Of a DNA stretch of 26,046 nucleotides, positions 1 to 10,000 are shown piece by piece. Source of the stretch: Saccoglossus kowalevskii. Its lineage: Eukaryota; Hemichordata; Enteropneusta; Harrimaniidae. The DNA is taken from the NCBI RefSeq assembly GCF_000003605.2, contig NW_003155738.1, positions 840,201 through 866,246 of the forward strand, read 5' to 3'. The first letter of the stretch is position 1. The number at the start of each line of letters is the position of its first letter. Made by a program: the position numbers and the translations under genes. The notes under the pieces were generated by a model that saw only the letters and a program-made list of their open reading frames with translations, was not told the DNA's origin and ran no database searches.

Positions 1-140
1 AGGTCACAGGTCAACAATGCAATGTTCCATTTGTGTATACCACACCACTTGTAAAATCTTCCACATTGTTGGAGGGATTGACATACTGTATCTGTGGGTG
101 AAATAATATCTATAATCATGTAGTTTGGATGTTTTTACAG

Positions 141-197
141 AGTAACAAAGAAGAGAAACAGTTAGAAGGTGAAGTAGCAATCAAAGATGTTGCTCAG
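141..197 (+). CDS. Penultimate coding exon of an unidentified plus-strand gene (partial)
   Basis: A 57-nt exon with a pyrimidine-rich acceptor (gtttttacag) ending at 140 and a CAG|GTAATT donor at 197/198. It is read in phase 0 and gives 19 hydrophilic residues (SNKEEKQLEGEVAIKDVAQ) with no stop. The length is a multiple of three and the phase joins cleanly to the terminal exon at 755. The rest of the gene lies left of the window. I do not recognise the product; the stretch is charged and probably helical. Confidence 0.7.
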
Positions 198-754
198 GTA
201 ATTTATTAAAATGTCACGTTTGCTGAGCCATGTGTTGCATGGGGATATGCTATAGTACATTTATTTATATGTATATCTGTTTTATAATAAAACTGTGTGG
301 CCTCATTACATTTCTAACCCCTTATATCTGAAAAAGTACAAGGTTCAGGTATTTTCAGGTACCGGTGACTTTAAATGGGCATCTTTTTTCTGATTACACT
401 AGGTCTAGTCAGCGTGTAATCTGTTTAAAAAGGGGATCACAACTTTTTGCCAATTTGCCAAAATACTGTAAACAACAAAAAAGAAAAAAAATAGGAAAAA
501 AAAGCTAACCAAATTTTTTTCAATAAATACAATCTTTTGAATCAATGTTGTTGATCCAAAACATGAAAGGCATAAATTAAATGTGGAACTGTTTCTTTGA
601 AATTTTTAGACTTGTCACCTACCTGTAAACTATATACCCGGTATACAGACGAGTGAATGTTGGTTGCTGGCTTACTAAAGCTAAAATTCACATTGATTAT
701 AGTAAAGAAGATACAATAACGGTTTTGTAATATATTTGTCTTATTTATCACTAG
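198..754 (+). other. Intron between the two left-edge exons
   Basis: A 557-nt AT-rich intron with GT-AG borders. It holds homopolymer A runs around 476-505 and no coding potential that I trust. The 74-codon open frame on the opposite strand (542-766) overlaps the terminal exon and looks like noise. Confidence 0.6.
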
Positions 755-928
755 GCTATATGTCACAAGACGTCACCTCAGTTACCAATAGCTTATCAAG
801 TACATTCTCAGGATATAGACCAGCAACAGATATCTTTATTTCTAAATTTATGTTTAAGTGATGCTAATTTCCCTGCATTTGTTGATAGTGTTGAAAAAGA
901 ACTACAACAAATAATCAAAAATGAATAA
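755..928 (+). CDS. Terminal coding exon of an unidentified plus-strand gene
   Basis: A 174-nt exon after the acceptor ttatttatcactag (ending at 754), read in phase 0 for 57 codons to a TAA at 926-928. The C-terminal peptide includes an amphipathic-looking stretch, LFLNLCLSDANFPAFVDSVE, and ends in a Gln/Lys/Glu-rich helix. I cannot place it in a family. The gene runs towards the large minus-strand gene, so the two are convergent, with about 2.9 kb between stop codons. An AATAAA overlaps the stop (924-929); if used, it would give a very short 3'UTR. A later site is equally possible. Confidence 0.7.
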   Translation, partial: AICHKTSPQLPIAYQVHSQDIDQQQISLFLNLCLSDANFPAFVDSVEKELQQIIKNE

Positions 929-929
929 A
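924..929 (+). promoter_or_regulatory. Candidate poly(A) signal overlapping the stop codon
   Basis: AATAAA is formed by the last sense codon, the TAA stop and one following base of the left-edge gene. It is a perfect hexamer. Whether cleavage happens just downstream cannot be told from sequence, because AT-rich DNA contains this hexamer often by chance. Confidence 0.3.
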
Positions 930-1113
930 ATACCTGAAGTCTGGTGCCCTTTCACGTATCATTCCTGTGAATATTTTGATACAAATCACATTTTTGGCAA
1001 TGTTTATTTTGAATGTGTCATCAGAACAGTGCAAGTGTGAATGATACTATTCTGTTACATATTGTATTGTTCTTTTGTTTGCTAATTGATTTTTACTGAC
1101 ACTGTGTGCAAAA

Positions 1114-1279
1114 TACTGTAAAAGGCTTAATTTTAGCTGAAATTATTTTTTGGGTATTTTGTATGGAATTTATTTTCCTGATTTTTGACGACCTGAATTT
1201 AAAATATAGGAATAGGACATTGGCTGAATTTTATTTTCACTGACTCACTCCTTCAGCAAAAATAAAGTATTTTACACTA
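1114..1279. mobile_element. MITE-like palindromic element, family A, copy 1 (degenerate)
   Basis: The element starts TACTGTAAAA and ends with the near inverse AAAGTATTTTACACTA, a terminal inverted repeat bounded by TA. The interior carries family phrases (tggaatttattttc, tgaattttattttcactga, cttcagcaaaaata) shared with the copies at 6719-7139. The TA border fits a Tc1/mariner-type MITE. No transposase is encoded. Confidence 0.6.
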
Positions 1280-1773
1280 TAGGGGTGCAAAACATAAACA
1301 TTGCACATACCGGTAGTATTTTATCATCCAAAAAAAATTATGACCAAGCATGATGCATTGTAATTGTTAAAATGTATTTTTGCTTGTCTGCAAATATGCA
1401 ACTTGCTATTAGCAAATTAAAAACTTGATGCGATCAATATGTAAACATTAGTTGTGTGAGCTCTCTCCTTATGCACATACTAACTTTGACAGTGCTGCTG
1501 AAAGGGAAACAATTTTGTCAAAATACAAGTGTTTAACTCAGTGGCTAATTCTGGCATAATGTGTCTTCAGCTTTTGTTTGAACTTATTAAGGGTACTGGC
1601 ATTACTAATTGCAAAGGGGATTTCATTCCACAACTTTGGAGCAGAAATCCTGATTGCTGTAATAAGATGTTGATGGAATAGCAAGCAAATATTGTGATGA
1701 TGAACAGCGCTTTTGATGTGGAGTTTGGACTGAGAATTTCAGAAATATATATATTATATATACTTACATGTGA

Positions 1774-1966
1774 TACTGTAAAATGATTAATTTTTGCTGG
1801 GTTTAAATTTTGCATATTCAGTGGGTTTTAAATTCACGGTTTTATCATTTAGATAACGTGTTCTATGCTAAATTTTACATATTCACTGGGTTTTAATTTA
1901 GCGCATTTTCCAGTCAGCGAAATAAGCAAAATTAAAATCCAGTGAATAATTAACTCTTTTATAGTA
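1774..1966. mobile_element. MITE-like palindromic element, family A, copy 2 (diverged)
   Basis: The left end TACTGTAAAATGATTAATT is matched by an imperfect inverse, AATTAACTCTTTTATAGTA, at the right end. The interior is itself an imperfect inverted repeat: ttgctgggttt and attcactgggttttaattt oppose aaaattaaaatccagtgaat. It is noncoding and looks old. Confidence 0.55.
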
Positions 1967-3121
1967 GTCAGTTCTGTCAGAATGAACCAAAAATGGTAAA
2001 TATTTTCCATACTTTGAATAGAATGACAAATAATTCTGCAATGTTCAGTGTCAAATCCCGGATCCACCTCTGTGGCTGCATCATTGTTGGGGACCCCTTT
2101 CCCAATTAACACACATACAATATACATACACGTCGATAAAAAGTAACTTTGTATAGAAATCTTTATTGCATATTGAATGGACTGCATAGGCACTTACAAA
2201 CAAAACATATTCACAAACATTATTTGGCAAAGTCGAGATTGAAGGAATGTGTTGATATATTATTCAATGGCAGTACTGTTGGTGTCAATGAAGTGTGGAG
2301 TCATCTCAAATATTGGAAGAAAATACTACACTGATATGCAAAAGTACTCCTATATATTGTATTTTCTAATAAAGTCATACAAATATTTTGGCATGTCAGT
2401 AACTCTGAAAACATCACTGGTTTTAACAAAAAGCTATTATTGGACACTTTAGTATTTGAAAATGCACAACTGGTACATCAAAGAACTAGTAATAAACCTA
2501 CTGTTGCAGATGATTTGGCAAAGAATGATTGTGTTACCGTTGTATAATGTACCCATTAACACTGTTAAACTTATTTAACATGATCACCATTATATCATAT
2601 TCTATATATTACATGTAAATATAGTCACATTTTATTGAATCATAACTTCTTGTAACACAATACAAAATTTAATTTGTATGATGAAAAGTACCACATTTGT
2701 CTATTAGTTAACACTTAGTTCTTAATGTGAATGACAGAGGTGTGCCTCTATAATGCCAAAATAAGTCATATTTTGGTGAATCAGCATACAGTAAATGAAA
2801 TTTGAGGCTAATGTGCGCATCTATTAGAGATTGCACTTCTAATAAAGCAAATACAGTACACTCAAAACTGTTGATTTACACAATCTCAGTACTATGTACT
2901 CTTTGCTTTGTATTATCCAATGATTTCAATGTACTTGGAAGAAATAATAGTTGAACTGCGCCGCATGTCTCAAAGATAAATAAATTGCATTGCTAGTTAT
3001 TGCTGTATGAATTGCAATTAAATTACACTACGATGATGGAAAAAAATTGCTTCAGCCAAGCAACTAGGGAATCACAGTGTAAAATCAACTGTCTTCTTTG
3101 CAATGATGAAGGATAAAGTGC

Positions 3122-3670
3122 TGTATGACAAACTGTTGAATGAGGGAGACATGGTTGTATAAATGATGACATTTTCAATGAAGACGGTGTTGCATTATTG
3201 GACAACAGAGATAATGTATTAAAGACTAAATTTGAAATGAACATGGTCATCGCATACTACCGTAATGACCAACTGTGGAATGAGAACAGAAACATTGCAT
3301 TAATGACTAACTTTGAAATAAACATCTTCATCGTATATTAAAGACAAACTGTGCACTGAGGACGGAAACATTGTATTAATGACTAAATTTGGAAAGAACA
3401 TGATTATTGCATATTAATGACCAATTGTGTAATGAGGATGGATTCTTTGTAATAATGACTTACTTTGAAATGAACATGGTCACTGCATATTAATGACCAA
3501 CTGTGTAATGAGGATGGAGACTAACTTAAGCCAACCATGCAATGAGGACGGATATATTGTTCTATTAATGACTGACTTTGAAATGAAGACAATTGTCGTT
3601 GTATTATTAGCCAACTTTGCAATGAGAGCTGAGATATTGTGGCATGAATGACAAATGTTGTGTCATTACC
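3122..3670. repeat. Degenerate tandem array, 38-bp monomer arranged as 76-bp dimers
   Basis: The phrase taatgacc or a close variant recurs at 3263, 3339, 3415 and 3491, exactly 76 bp apart. Each 76-bp unit splits into two diverged 38-bp halves: taatgaccaactgtggaatg at 3263 and taatgactaactttgaaata at 3301. More divergent monomers continue on both sides, and after 3491 one interval is 114 bp, which is one and a half units. The array lies just 3' of both convergent genes. It has many stops in all frames and no sign of coding. Confidence 0.8.
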
Positions 3671-3786
3671 AGAAGTACCAACCGAAACCATCTTAATTAC
3701 ACCATATTTATAAAATAGAATTCACATTTAAATATAAAAATATGATTTGACTGTACACAACAAACATAATCAAACTTTGTACACTG

Positions 3787-3792
3787 TTTATT
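3787..3792 (-). promoter_or_regulatory. Poly(A) signal of the CFAP92-like gene
   Basis: TTTATT on the plus strand reads AATAAA on the minus strand, 37 nt past the TAA stop. This is a perfect hexamer at a sensible distance, predicting a short 3'UTR with cleavage near 3765-3775. Confidence 0.6.
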
Positions 3793-3828
3793 TCATCTCA
3801 TTAAGGCCTCTACAGGAATGTACATTAT

Positions 3829-4096
3829 TTAGTTCAATGCTGCTAGCTGAGCAGCAGCTTTCTTACATGTGGGTTTCTCAGCATACTTGTCTCTGTCTGG
3901 AAAGTAAAATTCTGTATGTAAAGGTGCTGCTTTAATAGACGGCGGTGGCTGCAGGTAACATATATTACCAGACTTGATACTTGAATATCTGTAGTCTTCA
4001 GTGCCTCCTAGTTCAAATAAATTATTATTTCTATCTTCTGAGGACAGTGTTTTAATCGGTACACGACTCAGAACGCTTCTCTCTTTGTGATACAGT
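3829..4096 (-). CDS. CFAP92: CFAP92-like coding exon 18 (stop; residues 1368-1456)
   Basis: Acceptor CAATTATATTCACAG; the split codon AG|A restores frame. It reads RLYHKERSVLSRVPIKTLSS, then EDRNNNLFELGGTEDYRYSS and a Pro/Lys-rich end (LQPPPSIKAAP, CKKAAAQLAALN) to the TAA at 3831-3829. The poly(A) signal follows at 3792-3787. Confidence 0.92.
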
Positions 4097-7000
4097 CTGT
4101 GAATATAATTGATAGATATAATAATAATTATAAAAATCATTGGACTGTAAATATACATAATGAAATATGGCAGATTATAAAATAGCAAACATAACTATAC
4201 GAAAATATATAAGTCAAGTTAGATTGATTCCATATTCAAAGACACTCCCTGCTACATGTAGAAGAAACAGTTTTTTTGCTTTGCTGGTACATCTACTTGT
4301 ATGGGGCAACACTCACAACAATATTATAGGTATATCATTTTTTTTCAATTTGTTGTCCAGCTTTTGGCAAGTGATGATTTGAATTACACTACTCAGAGTG
4401 AACCAGTACTGATACAGTGAGTGTTTGATTTCAACCTCTCATTGGATATTTACCTGAAATCATGTCCTTTTAAGGCTTCAAATTTGGCATGTTGCATATC
4501 ACGGATAGGTATCCTATTATGTGGAAGAGTCCAGCTGAGTGTCTGATATGGTCCAGGGTTATAGCCATGGTGAGACTGATTCACACAGTTATCATGATCT
4601 ATTACTGGTAGTTCACCATGTCTTGCTTTCGTGTCAACACTAGGATTCAACACGACTGATAATGCTGGAATATCATGAAGTACCGGAGATTTCTTCAATC
4701 CAATCTTTTTTGGTTCATCCTTCAGCAGACCTTGCAGTTTATCCAGTTGATTGCTAGATTTAGGTCCTCTGTAAGTCTGCTCGGTATCCGTCGCACAACG
4801 ATGGAAATGCACATTTGTGTCATCAACTATTATTTTGGATTTCCATTTCTCCAGTTCAAACCTGGCAGCAGCTTCTTGTTCGGCTGCTAGTTTGTCACCG
4901 GCATGATGTATAGTTGGTGGCACAGATGGATCAAATGCACCAGCAGGCTTGGACCATAGGTTGAAATCAGATACCCTTTCAGACCAGGTCATCCTATCAC
5001 GTTCTAACGTAGGTTTCAGTATATTACTGTGCAGAATATTCTCTCGCCAATACTGTAATACATAAAACATAATATCATTCTTAATCCATTGAATGCCATA
5101 GTCCGCTTTTATCATCTTTTATGGGAAAACTTGCTTCATAGTTTTAAACATTTTTTGATCAGGTTCAAAATTAACAATTAAGTTTTAGAAAAATATGTAA
5201 AATTTGAGTTTTGAACAAGAATGGTGAGTTTTAGATTCCGGAGTCAATCCAACACTATAATTGTGTTTTCATGAAAGTAGGATTTTCAAAAACAATTTTG
5301 AATATAGAAATCTATGCATCAACGAAAATCTTAGTACATGTATTAATAGAAGATATATAATAACAGGTTGGTGTTCAAATTTAGGAAAGAGATATACCAG
5401 TATATTCTATCTACCTCCTCTCAATGCTCTAAGGTCGCATTGATTTGGTTTTGAAGTTAGTATTAGGTACACATTGCAGGCAAATTAAAACTAATAATCC
5501 TGCTTGCAATGAGGGGGAGGGCATTGAATTGGGCTGTGAGAAAATCACTGTTTATGAACACAAACTCTCACACATGCATTTTGCGATGACCAGCATCTTA
5601 TTTAAGAGCCAACCTGGCATGGAGATACCTGAACATAAAGACAATTAGCATACAAGTCAGCATTATTATTAGTATGCAATGACAAGAACATACCTCTTTT
5701 AACTCATCACATTTTGCTGGATGTGGTCTCTTTATATGCTCATTTGATTCAAGTGCATTTTTAATTCCAGGGTAAATGAACCCATCTGGAGTTCTCCAAC
5801 TGTCTTTACTCACAGACTCTTCTTGTGTCATATTTACCGGTACCACGGTAGATGAATTGTAATCTTGACAGTATGTGAACCGTTGATGAACATCCTTAAT
5901 TAAAAATATTATAAACAGGAATCAGAAATAACCTTTTACATTAGGGTGAAGTTATTAACTGTACATCAACCACAAGTTTGAATAAATACCATACTATGGT
6001 ACATGGTCACGGATATTGATATCGTATTTATCAAATGAACCCCATGAGCTGCCAAGGTAAGATAAAGATAATTAACGAACTACTCAAATGCGATTTAAAA
6101 CAAAAATACATGATGCATGAAACTATCGTTATATAGTGAGGACATTCACATAGATTATATTTCAAACAGTTCTCACAAAAATAAGTCTAGTCACTAAATG
6201 AGTTATGTTTTGGCATTCTAGGAAGTGACTAGTTGGTGACGTCACATTTCAAATGCGTGCAGGACCAATCAAATTTGTCATTCAGGGGATGTGATGTCAC
6301 ACATACTGCATAATACTTGTGATAAATATAACATAGGGTGTATTGTCACCCATGGAGGTACTATCCAGGGCAGAGGTTCCATGCGACCCACCTTTGCCAA
6401 TTCTTGTCGTAACTTCTCTCGAGCTTGTTCCATGGAATTCAAATATTGCGTACTATAATTATGTACTGTGCCGTTGGTAGGAATTGCAGCTATTGTTTTC
6501 GGCCGAACTCTTTCATTGGTTTTACTGGCTTCGTGTACATTATTCTAGACAATAATTACATTATAACATGATAAGTAATGAGACAAATCAAAGATTTTAG
6601 TAATCATTACACAAATTTGAAGTAATAACCCAATATATTTGCCACAAAATAATGCCAGCTATGATATGATGGTATCATCATATATTGATTGATCCGCATA
6701 ATTTTGTTCTACTGTAAGTACTGTAAAATACTTTATTTTCGTTTGGAATTAATTTTCGCTATTGTCGCTGAAGGGATGATTGTAATTAGTGAAAATAAAA
6801 TCTAGCGAATATACCTTTTTTCCTATATTTTACATTCAACTTGTCAAAAATCAGTGAAAATAAATTCCATACAAAACACCTATCAATTCTTTTCAGCAAA
6901 AATTAATTCTAGCTAAAAGTATTTTACAGTACCCAATACTGTAAAATACTTTATTTTCGCTTGGAATTTATTTTCGCTGAAGGGATGATTCCGTGAAAAT

Positions 7001-10000
7001 AAAATCCAGCGAATATACTTTTTTTCCTATATTTCACATTAAACTCATGAAAAATCAGTGAAAATAAATTCCAAGCAAAATGCCCAAAAAGCCTTTTCAG
7101 TGAAAATTAATTCCAGCTAAAACAAAGTATTCCACAGTATTACAAATTTATCACATAGACTAGTACAAATATTTCAAACAAGACAATCATTCTCGATAAT
7201 TAATTAAATTAACAATCCAAACTTACTATGTTTTGCTTGATGTAGTCTTGTTTATGTGCATATTTTGATCGTTCCTCTAAATAATGTAAATAGTTTTCAT
7301 TATACATGTCAATAGGTGTCCAATCTCTGCTGGTTTGGGCATACTGCACACTGACATGTTTACCATCTATGTCAGTCTCACTCTCAACTTCCTTCAGTTC
7401 TGTAATTCAAAACATTTATTGTGTTATTATAAATATTAAGATTTTGGTTGTTGTGCAGATCTAATTGTAATGATATTTTTGCGTCAACTGAAATACTGCA
7501 TTCTGGGTAGTTCCGTATTGATTAAGGTAACACCCAAGGCTGTTCAGTTCCCACTACGGCCAGTGATATTTTATACAATGTAGTTGCGTAGGATTTTTAA
7601 TTAACCAATAATCCTCCACCACATATTTTGCTACAAATGGCAGATGTAGTAAAGCAATTTGTGAAAACTGGAACAAATTTACAAACACTATGAAAAAATT
7701 ATGCAAAATACATGTTAAATATTATGCAAATTAGCTGCCACCCTTGTTCAACATCCTGTGGAAAACACTACAATTCTACAGATAAGACCAATGCACAGAA
7801 TACTCACCTTCAAAATCAGCAGTAGTTAGAGGGACACCAAATTCTCTACTCAGTGACAAAATCATTTCAGACGTTGGAAAAAGATCATTTCGAGCCACAT
7901 CACGCAACTTCTTCATATGTGTCAACTAAAATTTAAAGAGAAAAATATTCCATCTCAATATATTATTCTCAACAGTATAATTGGTACCATTATTGACAAC
8001 ATGCCTGATCTAACTTGATGATAGATCTAAACATGGCCTTGGTACCATGTTGACGACATGCCTGATCTAACTTGATATTTGCATCTAAACATGGCTTTGA
8101 TACCATACTGACAACATACCTGATCTAACTTGATAATTGCATCTAAACATGGCTTTGGTACCATATCTCGTACATATAACAGGGGTTGTTGTATTATAAT
8201 AGACAGGGGTTCATGTAATCGCACTCTGGTCAAATCCACATCCAATGTTGCATACTGTCTTTCACTGAACATCATGTCAGAGTTATATAACACTTCAAAT
8301 GGGTTATCATCTGAATAAAAACACATAATGAGAAGGTATTAATGCTAAGCAACACACTCAGTGTGTTGATTGAGAGAACAGTGACTTTACACTCAATCAA
8401 GAATTGTCATGCAATCCATTGAACAAAGTATACCGGTACTTAAAAAACTAAGATCAATTATAATTAGTAACATTAGTATTCTGGGCAATTGTTACAATGA
8501 CATAGAGAATCAATGATAAAACTGATTTGCAATATAATTGCAAATATAGCTGGGCAAGAGCATGTGACAAATGCTCATCCTGTGGGAAAAGACACACTGG
8601 TACAAGTCATTATTACAAAAACAATTCATCAATCAACCTTGCAAAAAAAACAAACGATACATTCTTTGCATCATTATGCACATTTAGACCAAAATAACAC
8701 CATAACATTCCGGGATTGCTGGTCACCTGTTGTAGATACTAACCTCCCCTTGGTAATACTGATACAAACAACAAACTACCAGCTGAAGAATGCAATATAG
8801 TTTTGTTTCACATCTAATAAATCAATTGATCTGTTTTAATCATAATAGAATACCACAACTTCTGACATAATTCTGTTATACTTGCCTTCAATCGATGGAT
8901 GTGGTAGTGTCTGCCATAATTGTTGGATTGCTTGATCTCTCAAACCTTCTAAAACAAATATATGAATTTGCCCGTCCATCACATGGAACCCTGTCACAAT
9001 GTCTAAATCACAGCTTCTCTGTTGTTCCCTGCAAAAAAAACAACAAAAAACATGTGCTACTTTACATGGAGCAGAACCAGTACTATCAAGACTACTATAC
9101 ACAAGTATGATCAGATATATATTTTCATTAATTTCAAATGAAATTCAAAGATTACAATTGATATGTGTTTTATTGCCATGATAATTTTCATCATGAGGTG
9201 AACAATGTATGTTACATTTACTGCCAGTCATATTAACCAGAAACATTGCTATTGTGAAGTCAAGACAAAGTAAAAGTGGTCTTATACTATAACAATACAA
9301 AGACTTGAAGACAATAGATGCATATGAGTTGGAAATATTGCACAGACGTCTTGTCTTTTTCTGAAGGCCACCTAATCGCCTAGCATCACATAAAAGCATG
9401 TCTTCCCCATCAGCCACCGGGTACCCCCCCCCCCAAATTGCTTAATAAAACCAAGTGAGCATGAAACCCACATAATAAACTTTGTTAGGTATTAAGCATC
9501 CTTTTCTGGGAAGCCGGTGTCTGAGGGGGGTATGTGAAGCTAGGCAATAAGGTGCCGTAAGCTCAAAGTAATGTTTACTTTGATTTGACATAATATTTCC
9601 CCATTTCGTTTATTTGGTGTATTACTTACTTGCTTTACTTTTCATGTCAGCAACTACTATGAGTTCACAATATTTGTCAGTACTTATTCAATGTAAAACA
9701 CAAGACATGTTTATGTACTTACTCTGACAGTTTATACGTTGATAGAGCAGCTTCGACGACATGTTTTGGCATACTGTCTAAATTCAAAGCTCTTGCATTG
9801 ATGGCAGTAACCAGACCTTGCAAGTGATGTAAAAACTTGGTGTTCATGTATTGAAACATGTAAATGATGCGAGACATGGGGCACTGTAAAGACAACAACA
9901 AATAATGATAAGTAATGACACTCAAACAGTGGTCCAGCGAGAAGTGAAACATCACACCAGATGCAAAGATGCACGTTGGTGGCCTGGCCATTGTAAAACT

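Larger units (their letters stand above)
929..3786. other. Intergenic region between convergent genes
   Basis: About 2.9 kb without a supportable gene. It contains two palindromic MITE-like elements (1114-1279, 1774-1966) and a degenerate 38/76-bp tandem array (about 3122-3670). The remaining AT-rich sequence has short open frames that lack codon bias, splice context or recognisable motifs. Confidence 0.6.

Noticed and set aside
2044-2112. tRNA-B-box-like phrase (gtgtcaaatcccggatccac) suggesting a SINE
   Set aside because: No convincing A box at the right distance, no poly-A tail or 3' simple repeat, and no second copy in the window.
5106-5115. ATG at the start of exon 17 as a separate gene start
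   Set aside because: An acceptor AG immediately precedes it and exon 16 joins in frame, so it is better read as an internal Met of one protein.
8513-8800. 95-codon plus-strand frame
   Set aside because: It lies wholly inside intron 11 on the opposite strand, with no motif or bias supporting a nested gene.
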